From Silvibacterium dinghuense (GTDB lineage Bacteria > Acidobacteriota > Terriglobia > Terriglobales > Acidobacteriaceae): a DNA stretch of 64,000 nt. The notes under the pieces are model-generated. The model searched no databases and was not told the origin of the DNA. It was given only the letters and a program-made list of their open reading frames with translations. The position numbers and the translations under genes were made by a program. Positions 10,269 through 17,969 of the stretch are shown in pieces. Location of the stretch: positions 124,001-188,000 of the forward strand of contig NZ_SDMK01000002.1 of the NCBI RefSeq assembly GCF_004123295.1. Reading direction: 5' to 3'. The first letter of the stretch is position 1. Each line of letters begins with the position of its first letter.

Positions 10269-10309
10269 AAAGACAGAGGCCGCGCTGATGAAGCGCGGCC
10301 TCTGTCTTT
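10269..10309. terminator. Long intrinsic terminator after the decayed receptor gene
   Basis: An 18-bp perfect stem, AAAGACAGAGGCCGCGCT with its exact complement, closes a 5-base loop. A second small hairpin (GGCCTTC...GAAGGGCC, 10314-10332) lies between it and the receptor stop at 10337. On the minus strand it ends the receptor transcript before the GH79-like gene begins, making the two separate transcription units. Confidence 0.88.
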
Positions 10310-10336
10310 GATTGGCCTTCTTTCGAAGGGCCGGGG

Positions 10337-13017
10337 TTAGAAGGTGTAGTGGAGAGAAAACTGCAGATGGCGCTCCGTGGAGCGAATGGAGCCGAGCTGC
10401 GCGATTTCACCAAAGGTGGCGTCGCTGACACCGGTGTCGGGATTGCCGTAGCTGACCAGGTTGAATGCATTGAAGGCATCGAAACGGAAGCCAATGACCT
10501 GTTCCTTATAGGTCTGGAAATCCTTAAAGGCAGAGAGGTCGACATTCTTGTAGTCGGGGCCGCGGAGAGAACCATTGCGCGCCGTACCGAAGAGTGTTCC
10601 GCCGGAGCCGTTGGAGGCCGGCAGTCCGAATGCGCATGTGCCGTCGTCAACGCCAGAGGGACAGATGTCGGTGGCGGAAGCATCGGTGCCGAACCAATGA
10701 TCCATGCTGCGATGAACGACCTTGATACGGCGATATTGATTGGGGCGAGAGTTACCGTAGCTGTTGGAGTTGTTTCCTGGGCCGGTTGCGGTTTCGGGGA
10801 AGCCGGACCAGAAGACTCCGGCTGCGGAGATCTTCCAGCCGCCGAAGGCTTCCTCTACCAGCCGGTTGGCGTTTGAGAGATATTCGTGTCCGCGGCCGAT
10901 GGGCAGGGCATAAACAGGCACGAACGAGAGGTTGTGAGTGGCGTCGTAACCGGCAGGGCCGTAATCCGCGCCGCTGTCGTAGTAGTTCTGGAAGGCGCCG
11001 CTGTAGCCGTTGACGTTGAGTGCATAGTTGCCAAGGCTGTTGGTCATGGCCTTGCTGTAGGTGTAGTTAAGCTGAAATTCGAGTCCATGGTTCAGGCGCT
11101 GGCGCAGGGTGGACTGCAGCGCGTTGGAGTTCATCATGGCACGAGACTCAGTGATAAGCAGGGAGTTCGAACCGATCGAGGTGGAGGGATCAACGGCATT
11201 CACACCAAGATATTCGTTGTTATAGAACGGGGCCGAGGAGGGAACACCGTTGACCAGATACTGGTTGACGTTGCCGTAGTCCTCGATGTGCTGTCCTTGC
11301 TCACCGATATAGCCGATCTGCAGAGAGAGCGTGTGGGTGAGAGCATACTCCGTGGTGAGGTTCCACTCCTGGATATAAGCGGGCTGAATGTCCTGCGGAT
11401 AGACATTGAAGGTGCCGCCATACTGGGTGGTGCCACCGCTGAAACCCTCTTCCGCAGTACGCGGGTCTCCGCCATTGTCTACGGTAGGCGTGACCACGGT
11501 GACGCTGATGGCCTGGATGAAAGGAGTAATCGAGGTGAGTCGCTGGTTGGAAGAGTTGCCTTCGAAGAAGCTGGTCGCGCCGTATCCTCCGCGGACGACA
11601 AAGCGGTCCGTGGCCTGATAGGCAAAGCCCAGGCGCGGCATGAATTGGTGATAGTTGGGCGCATAGCAGCCGGCATATTTGCAGATACCTGAACCGACAG
11701 GCGCACCGACAGGTACGTGGCCTTCATACTGCACCTGCCCGGTTGTCAAATCGATGTTTCCAGTTTTGTCATTCTGTTCGACCCAGGGCTGGTCATATTC
11801 GTAACGCAGTCCAAGGTTGAGAGTAAGTTTTGGCGTGGCTTTCCAGTCGTCGGCAATATAGCCGGCCACACGCCACTGGCGCTGACCTACATTGACACTG
11901 CTGAGCGTGGCGCCGGCCGAACTGACGCGATCGAGGACAAAATCCGCTGGGCCGAATCCGCCTGCGCTGGCAGCATTGATCGATGGGTTGCTGGTGAAAA
12001 GGCCGCCATAGCCAAGGGAGCCAAGGTAACCGGAGTTGTTGGCTGTGGGGTAGTTGTTCTGGTAGCGCATGGCCTGGATGCCGGCAACGATCGTATGCGT
12101 GCCGCGCTGCCATGTGAGGTCATCGATGTAGGAATAGGTGTTGTCGATCAGACCGCCGCCATAGGCCGGATTGCCGACACCGGAGACATAGCTGCCCATC
12201 GACTGGTAGGTGAACCCGGCGAAGGATTGGTTAGGAAAAGGGATGCCGATAATCTTGTCGCCGTTGTCCCCGAAGATGCCGGTCGTGTCGATGGGATAGT
12301 CCGTCGCCCAAACGGTGCGTGTGAAGCCGATGTGGGCAGAGTTGACGATTTCCGGCGAGAAGGTGTGAACCCAGTTGGTGCCGAAGAGCTTGGTGGGATA
12401 GTTATTGACGCCTGGGAAGCTGATGGCAAGGACGGAGGTGGTACCGTCATACGCCGTGGACATCGAGTAGAAGCCGGTGATCTTGTCCGTCGGCCGAGGT
12501 GTGTACTCGATTTTGATGTCGCCCTGGTTGTTCGCCTTACCTTATAGGTGCGCGTGGGGCCCTGGTAATTGTTCTTGAGCAAACCATCGGTGCCGACAGC
12601 GTTGGGCAGAGGATAGATGTTCGAGTTGGCGAAGAGGTACTTGGCTACCGGGTTGACGATAGAGATCTGGTTGTTCGCGTAGGGGACGAATTGATTCTGC
12701 GTGTTGTAGAGCTGAATGCCGTAGGTCTCGAGCACGTCGGAGAAATCGCCACTTCTTTCGGCTGCAGTAAAGACGCTGGCTGAGCCGGTGCCGCCCGCGT
12801 GATAGCGAGAACCGCGATAGTCGACGAAGAAGAAGAGCCGGTCACGCTTGATGGGGCCACCGAAAGTGCCGCCGAACTGATCCTGCGAAAAAGGATTGAT
12901 GGGAATCTTTGGCGAGGCCTGGTTGTTGGTCCAGGAGTTGGCATTGAGGCGGTAATCCTGCACATAGCCATAAGCCGAGCCGTGGAACTGGTTGGTTCCG
13001 CTCTTCAGCACACTGAT
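10337..13017 (-). pseudogene. Decayed Oar-like TonB-dependent receptor: N-terminus missing and internal frameshift
   Basis: Two minus-strand frames together encode one receptor. The upstream piece (13017-12538) starts inside the plug/barrel junction at SVLKSGTNQFHGSAYGY and runs to NNYQGPTRTYKV. Translation then continues only if two extra bases (12536-12537) are skipped, giving ANNQGDIKIEYTPRPTDKITGFYS and an uninterrupted barrel to the terminal HYTF at 10337. Intact relatives next door carry a signal, a carboxypeptidase-regulatory domain and a plug, some 230-280 residues, before this point. All of that is absent, and only about 220 bp remain before the next gene on the other strand. The gene is therefore truncated by rearrangement as well as frameshifted. 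It presumably once served the same carbohydrate locus. A sequencing error could explain the frameshift but not the missing N-terminus. Confidence 0.88.
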
Positions 13018-13091
13018 CTATAGCCGTCAGGAAGAACCGCCAGGATCTGGTTCGAGCCGGGGATTGCGTTGCAAAGAATCGAATGGTTCAT
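13005..13091 (-). CDS. Short chimeric reading frame resembling the N-terminus of a Crp/Fnr-type regulator
   Basis: ATG 13091, with AGGAAG about eight bases upstream, opens a 28-codon frame containing NAIPGSNQILAVLPDGYRS and ending in a TGA that lies inside receptor sequence in another frame. The segment NQILAVLP-x-x-Y-R resembles the opening helix of many Crp/Fnr-family regulators (N-x-LLAALP-x-x-x-Y-x-RLLP). I infer a broken 5' end of such a gene fused to the remnant receptor at about 13017-13020. The match is short, so the family is uncertain. It may still be transcribed and translated because its start signals look intact. Confidence 0.4.
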   Translation of the reverse strand: MNHSILCNAIPGSNQILAVLPDGYRSVC

Positions 13092-13110
13092 GGAGCACTT
13101 CCTGCTTGCA

Positions 13111-13131
13111 ATGTGAGCGCTTGCGTCACAT
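13111..13131. promoter_or_regulatory. Inverted repeat TGTGA-N9-TCACA, regulator-site candidate
   Basis: ATGTGA (13111-13116) and TCACAT (13126-13131) are exact complements nine bases apart. The left part also reads TGTGAGCGCT, with the AGCGCT core typical of LacI-family operators, while the TGTGA/TCACA ends recall Crp sites, although the spacer is longer than the usual six. It lies 20 bp upstream of the short minus-strand frame and about 107 bp upstream of the plus-strand receptor start. Confidence 0.4.
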
Positions 13132-13152
13132 CTGTACTCGAAATATCTAAAA

Positions 13153-13172
13153 TCAATCAAATATTTGATTGA
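13153..13172. promoter_or_regulatory. 20-bp perfect palindrome in front of the intact receptor gene
   Basis: TCAATCAAATATTTGATTGA is identical on both strands. It lies 66 bp upstream of the receptor ATG (13238) inside an AT-rich promoter region. Perfect 20-bp symmetry is very unlikely by chance and fits the operator of a dimeric regulator. No identical copy was seen elsewhere in the window by eye, so its regulator is unknown. Confidence 0.6.
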
Positions 13173-13237
13173 AATTTGCAAAACAGAGCACTAAAGTCAC
13201 ATTCATCAGGTATTCATACCTGACTTGTGGAGGCAGC

Positions 13238-16200
13238 ATGTTTCAAACTTTTAAGGCTGGCGGTTGTCGTCCGCAGCGGGGGACAGCTTCGCGAGCCCTT
13301 CGCCTGGCGCTCTTTGCCACAGCTCTGCTGGGATCGGCAGCCATACCCTTCCATATGGGAATGGTGGCCTATGCGCAAAACGCGCAAGGAAGCATCCTTG
13401 GCCACGTGGTAGACAGCACGGGAGCAGTGATTCCCGGCGCCCAGGTGACCGTGACCAACCTGAGCACGAATGTAAAGGTAGTTCTTCCGACGAACGGTAA
13501 CGGTGATTATGTGGTGCCGCAGCTGAACCCCGGCCCATACACGATCACGGTTGAGGCATCCGGCTTTAGCGCCGCATCGTCCACCCAGCTGACGCTGGAA
13601 GTGGACCAGAAGCTCCGTCAGGATTTCAAGCTGTCCGTCGGCTCGGCCGCATCCACGGTAACGGTCTCGGCAGATACACAGATGCTGCACACCGATGACA
13701 CGACCATCGGTCAGGTGATGGATGACAAGCTGATCCAGGCTCTGCCCGTGAACGGTCGCGACTTTACCAACCTGATGCTCACCAATGTGGGTACGAATAT
13801 TACCCCCGGTGGCTCGGGAACAGACTGGTCCTTCCATGGTCTGAACAATACCTATATGGAAGTGAGTGCGGATGGCGCGCAGGCGCAGACCACCAGCTAC
13901 AGCGTCGACGGCATCTACGACGCGGACTTCTTCTTCAGCGTGCCGATCAATATTCCGAACGAGCTCTCCGTTCAGGAATTCAAGATGATGAACGGCATGT
14001 ATGGTGCACAGTACGGTTCCGGCGTTTCACAGGTAAACGTGGCCATCAAGTCGGGCACGAACCAGCTGCACGGTGCCGCATACGAAGCACTGGAAGCGAA
14101 TTGGCTGGAGCCGGATAACGCCTATCAGGCAGCCGAGAATGCAGCCACCGGCAGCACCTCTTCGACCAGTCCCGATTTCCATCAACACCAGTTCGGTGGC
14201 ACGCTGAGCGGCCCTCTGGTAATCCCGCACGTCTATGACGGCCGGAACAAGACCTTCTGGTTTGGCAGCTATGACCAGGGTCTGTATACGAAAGTGAACA
14301 GCCCCTCGACGGACTTCGTGCCGACAGCTGCGGAGCTTTCGGGTGACTTCAGCGCTTATCCATTCCCGATCTACGATCCAGAAACGACAGTTACGAATAC
14401 GGCTTACAACTCCAGCGCGGCACAGAGCCCGACGAACTCACCGGTCATTCGTAAACAATTTGCCAACAATCAGATTCCGGCAAACCGTATTGATGCAGTG
14501 TCGGCTGCGATCGCCAAGTATTTCGACGCGGAGAATATCTCAAGCTGCTCGGAGTCAAGCCATATTCTCAGTGGTTGCGATAACTACTCGGCAAACACAA
14601 AGACCACGAAAAATACGGGTGTGGGTACGGCGCGTATCGATCAGTACATTGGTGCTGACGATCACGTCTTCCTGACGGCCAATGTGGGCAATCTTTCGCA
14701 GACCTCAACCTCCATTCGCTTCGGTCAGGGCGGACAGGTGTATACGCGTCCAAAGCTTTTTGGCGGAACGTGGAATCACACCTTCAATTCGAACCTGATG
14801 AATCAGGCGACGCTGGGTTACAGCCGGGACCACTTCCTCAGCGGTACGAACACCGCGTATGGCGCGAACCTCTCAGAGGACGTAGGCCTGGCGAATACTG
14901 CCAGCAATCCGGCGACATACGACCTGCCGACGATGTCGGTCTTCAATTACCAGGGATTCGGTGGCGGCGAGCCGACCACGTATGCCGATAACATCTACCA
15001 GGGCGTGGATACGGTCACTTGGTTACACGGACGCCATACCTTCAACTTCGGTGTGGACTATCGTCGTGTTCAACTCTATGAGTTTGACAACTACGACGGC
15101 ACCGGTTCGCTGACCTTCAACGGTGAGTTCACCTCCGCAGTTCCGGGCTACGCCGGCGATGCACTGGCTAGCAGTGGTGCCTACTCCTCAACCGCGGCGT
15201 ACCAGGGCAACGCCCTGGCTGACATGCTGCTGGGGGACTGGAGCGGCGCATCGGGCCCTCCGCCGATCGCTACAGACGATTACATCCTCTGGGGCAACAA
15301 CTGGAACCTGTTTTTCCAGGATGACTGGCGGGTCTCTGATCGTCTGACCCTCAATGCGGGTCTGCGCTGGGAGCGGCCAGCGGACTTTCATACGGCCCAC
15401 AATGACGGCTATGCCTTCAGCCCCTCGAATGGCGGCCAGTTTGTCTGGGCCAACTGCTCCTTCACGGAGCCGATCCTTGCTGCTGGGGGCAACTCCAACT
15501 TTCTGCAGTGTGGCGCGAGCAGCACCCTGGTGCCGGTCGACAACAAGGACTTTGCTCCGCGTATCGGTTTCTCGTATCGCCCTGCAGGAGCAAAGGAGAA
15601 GCTGGTTGTGCGTGGCGGCTTTGGCATCTTCTACGGCACTTACAATCGCTACTACGACGGCTCGCAATACGATAAGGATGAGCTGTACAACGAAACTGCA
15701 GCAACCTATACTTCTCCCACCGGCACCGAGGAGTATCCCACCAATGCGAGCGGCCAATCGCTGGTAGTGAGCAAACTCTGGTCTGCGCCTCTCAATGCGG
15801 ACAGCCTATTTGAGACCAACGGTTGGGAATTTCCCTTTAATCAGGTCAACTGGCCGAAGAATCATACCCCGTATGATGAGCAGTGGTCTTTCGATACCGA
15901 ATATCAGCTGACCTCTTCGCTGATGCTCGATATCGGCTACGTCGGCGATCACGGTCTGCGTCAGCCCAGTCAAGACATCATCGGAGCAGCAGCACCCCCG
16001 AAGGTGGCTGGCGACTCCTGTAACAATCTGGTGGACGCTTCGCTCGCGACAGGCAGCAACGCCTATTGTGCCTCGGATTCAAACTTCCAGCCGATGGATG
16101 AGCGGACGCCGTACGCCAATATGCCGCCGTACCTCTACGCAAACATCAACGGTTTTCAGTCAACCTATAACGCACTGCAGGTGCAGCTCATCGAGCGGAT

Positions 16201-16906
16201 GATTCACGGTCTTACTTACCACGTGAACTACACCTACTCGAAGACGATGGACCTGACCTCGGGCATCAACCTCGTCAATGGCGAACAGGCGCAGATTCAG
16301 AATCCGCAGCATCCGTACCAAGAGTACGGCCTGGCGGCTTCCGATGAAACCCATCGCCTAGTGGCTACCTATGCCTACGAGGTGCCAAAGGACCTCATTC
16401 ACATCGCGCACATGAACTGGCTGTTTGCTGGCTGGACCACCAGCGGTATCTATCAGCTCTCGAGCGGTTTCCCCTTCTCTATTCTCGGCGGCGTCGGTTC
16501 GGACCAGATGGCGGAAGATTACACGGGCCGCTTCCTGGCCAACTCCACCTACGCAAAAAATGCGAGCTTCAAGAGCACGCTGGGTCAGGCGTTTAATACC
16601 TCGATGTACTCCACTCCCGAGCTGGGCCGCTATGGCAACACGAATAAGAGCCCGGAACGCACGCCCTACTTCACGAACTTCGACGCTAGCTTTGGCAAGA
16701 CGACCCACATTGGTGAGCGTCAGGCTCTACTGATCCGCATCGAAGATTTCAACCTCGGCAGCACGTGGCACTCCAGCACCAGCCTGCTTTTCCCCGACTC
16801 GACCGTGACAGATACGAACTTTGGATCGCTCATCAACAAGACGTACGGAAATGTCTCGCTATGGAATCCCCACACATTGCAGCTGACCGCGCAGTACAGC
16901 TTCTAA
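13238..16906 (+). CDS. Oar-like TonB-dependent receptor with carboxypeptidase-regulatory domain (intact)
   Basis: ATG 13238 is chosen because GGAGG lies eight bases upstream; an in-frame ATG at 13169 would fall in the palindromic operator. The product is 1222 aa: long signal (1-47; ALRLALFATALLGSAA...VAYAQ), CarboxypepD_reg domain (about 50-130; ILGHVVDSTGAVIPGAQVTV), plug (about 150-290; ALPVNGRDFTNL, TTSYSVDGIYDADFF, VNVAIKSGTNQLHGAAYEAL) and barrel to the final YSF. The segment before KSGTNQ is exactly what the neighbouring pseudogene has lost. It should import a bulky substrate through the outer membrane and is followed after a terminator by a CBM9-like exported protein. The ligand is inferred to be a polysaccharide fragment. 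Confidence 0.92.
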   Translation: MFQTFKAGGCRPQRGTASRALRLALFATALLGSAAIPFHMGMVAYAQNAQGSILGHVVDSTGAVIPGAQVTVTNLSTNVKVVLPTNGNGDYVVPQLNPGPYTITVEASGFSAASSTQLTLEVDQKLRQDFKLSVGSAASTVTVSADTQMLHTDDTTIGQVMDDKLIQALPVNGRDFTNLMLTNVGTNITPGGSGTDWSFHGLNNTYMEVSADGAQAQTTSYSVDGIYDADFFFSVPINIPNELSVQEFKMMNGMYGAQYGSGVSQVNVAIKSGTNQLHGAAYEALEANWLEPDNAYQAAENAATGSTSSTSPDFHQHQFGGTLSGPLVIPHVYDGRNKTFWFGSYDQGLYTKVNSPSTDFVPTAAELSGDFSAYPFPIYDPETTVTNTAYNSSAAQSPTNSPVIRKQFANNQIPANRIDAVSAAIAKYFDAENISSCSESSHILSGCDNYSANTKTTKNTGVGTARIDQYIGADDHVFLTANVGNLSQTSTSIRFGQGGQVYTRPKLFGGTWNHTFNSNLMNQATLGYSRDHFLSGTNTAYGANLSEDVGLANTASNPATYDLPTMSVFNYQGFGGGEPTTYADNIYQGVDTVTWLHGRHTFNFGVDYRRVQLYEFDNYDGTGSLTFNGEFTSAVPGYAGDALASSGAYSSTAAYQGNALADMLLGDWSGASGPPPIATDDYILWGNNWNLFFQDDWRVSDRLTLNAGLRWERPADFHTAHNDGYAFSPSNGGQFVWANCSFTEPILAAGGNSNFLQCGASSTLVPVDNKDFAPRIGFSYRPAGAKEKLVVRGGFGIFYGTYNRYYDGSQYDKDELYNETAATYTSPTGTEEYPTNASGQSLVVSKLWSAPLNADSLFETNGWEFPFNQVNWPKNHTPYDEQWSFDTEYQLTSSLMLDIGYVGDHGLRQPSQDIIGAAAPPKVAGDSCNNLVDASLATGSNAYCASDSNFQPMDERTPYANMPPYLYANINGFQSTYNALQVQLIERMIHGLTYHVNYTYSKTMDLTSGINLVNGEQAQIQNPQHPYQEYGLAASDETHRLVATYAYEVPKDLIHIAHMNWLFAGWTTSGIYQLSSGFPFSILGGVGSDQMAEDYTGRFLANSTYAKNASFKSTLGQAFNTSMYSTPELGRYGNTNKSPERTPYFTNFDASFGKTTHIGERQALLIRIEDFNLGSTWHSSTSLLFPDSTVTDTNFGSLINKTYGNVSLWNPHTLQLTAQYSF

Positions 16907-16926
16907 GGCATTCTTGACGTTGTCTC

Positions 16927-16965
16927 CGCCCGTCCCGGTAGATTAGGGACGGGCGTTTCTTTTTC
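16927..16965 (+). terminator. Intrinsic terminator after the receptor gene
   Basis: A 10-bp GC-rich perfect stem, CGCCCGTCCC with GGGACGGGCG, is followed by TTTCTTTTTCC. It starts 21 bp after the receptor stop and ends before the ribosome-binding site of the next gene, so most transcription should stop here. Confidence 0.92.
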
Positions 16966-16982
16966 CGAGAGGAGCACTTTTC

Positions 16983-17735
16983 GTGGTGAAGTTATTTGCA
17001 GGCTTGTTGTGCGTTCTGCTTGTTATTTTTTTACCGATGAAAGGGATGGCGCAGATGCCGCTTTCTTATGAGTGCCTGCGCGCTTCATCTCCGATTCATA
17101 TCGACGGCAAGCTGGATGATCCGGCTTGGCAAAAGGCTCCATGGACGACGGACTTCGTGGATATCGAAGGAGATAAACAGCCTCGGCCAAAATATCGAAC
17201 CCGGGTAAAGATGCTGTGGGACGATCAGTATCTGTACATCGCAGCCGAACTGGAAGAGCCGAATGTGAAGGCCACTCTGACAAAGCACGATTCAGTGATC
17301 TTTCGCGACAACGACTTCGAAGTCTTCGTAAAGCCATTGCCGGCAACGGAGAGCTACTACGAATTTGAGATAAACGCGCTGAACACGGGCTGGGATCTCT
17401 TCCTGTCAAAGCCTTACAGCGAGGGTGGAAGCGCGGATAACAGCTGGGATATCGCAGGTCTGAAGACCGGCGTAGCGGTGCAGGGAACGCTCAATGATTC
17501 CCATGATGAAGATCATGGCTGGACTGTAGAGATTGCGTATCCTCTCAACGCGTTTGCCTCGCGGCAAGCGGTCCCGCATCCGAACTCCGGAACGGTATGG
17601 CGGATCAACTTCAGCCGCGTGGAGTGGACAGCTGAAAATCCCAGGGAAGACAACTGGGTCTGGTCGCCGCAAGGAGTCATCAATATGCACGTGCCTGAGC
17701 GTTGGGGTTACCTGCACTTCTCGGAAAGAAAATAG
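16983..17735 (+). CDS. Exported CBM9-like carbohydrate-binding protein
   Basis: The 250-aa product starts at GTG 16983 (a second GTG follows directly) with AGAGGAG nine bases ahead. A Sec signal (1-23) is followed by one domain of the family-9 carbohydrate-binding type: IHIDGKLDDPAWQKAPW (about 38-54), TRVKMLWDDQYLYIAAELEEP (about 73-93), NDFEVFVKP and YYEFEINALNTGWDLF. The IDG-x-LDDPAW opening and LYIAAELEEP strand are hallmarks. Such single-domain proteins bind sugars at the ends of polysaccharides or act as periplasmic accessory proteins; no catalytic residues are evident. Its place between two TonB-dependent receptors suggests it captures imported glycans. A lipid anchor is unlikely because no lipobox is visible. 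Confidence 0.85.
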   Translation: MVKLFAGLLCVLLVIFLPMKGMAQMPLSYECLRASSPIHIDGKLDDPAWQKAPWTTDFVDIEGDKQPRPKYRTRVKMLWDDQYLYIAAELEEPNVKATLTKHDSVIFRDNDFEVFVKPLPATESYYEFEINALNTGWDLFLSKPYSEGGSADNSWDIAGLKTGVAVQGTLNDSHDEDHGWTVEIAYPLNAFASRQAVPHPNSGTVWRINFSRVEWTAENPREDNWVWSPQGVINMHVPERWGYLHFSERK

Positions 17736-17921
17736 TACTGGACGGGTGCTTTGTCGCGGAGCAATGCGATACAGCACCTTTTGTATTGATCGGTAGGATG
17801 CATTCTCAATCACCACGAATACCGCTGTGCAAATAGAAGCTCTGCATAGCTGAATCGTCCATAAACCATGCAGCAGCTGCTATTTCAAAAATTAGATTTT
17901 CATAACCTCATGCCCTCTGGT

Positions 17922-17951
17922 TTAGCCACCGTATTGCTGCGGTAAGGCTAA
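17922..17951 (+). promoter_or_regulatory. Imperfect hairpin in the 5' leader of the small receptor gene
   Basis: TTAGCC...GGCTAA and an inner CCG...CGG can pair around an 8-base loop, ending seven bases before the GGAGG ribosome-binding site at about 17958-17963. It might affect translation start, but no known riboswitch class was recognised. Confidence 0.25.
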
Positions 17952-17969
17952 GGCCTGCAGGAGGGTCCC

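Noticed and set aside
12530-12545. Receptor frameshift read as programmed frameshifting
   Set aside because: No slippery heptamer or downstream pseudoknot is evident and the gene already lacks its N-terminus, so decay is the simpler explanation.
10886-12547. Plus-strand open frames of 268 and 276 codons across the receptor pseudogene
   Set aside because: They mirror the receptor coding strand in antisense; composition is Gly/Val/Arg-rich with no recognisable domain.
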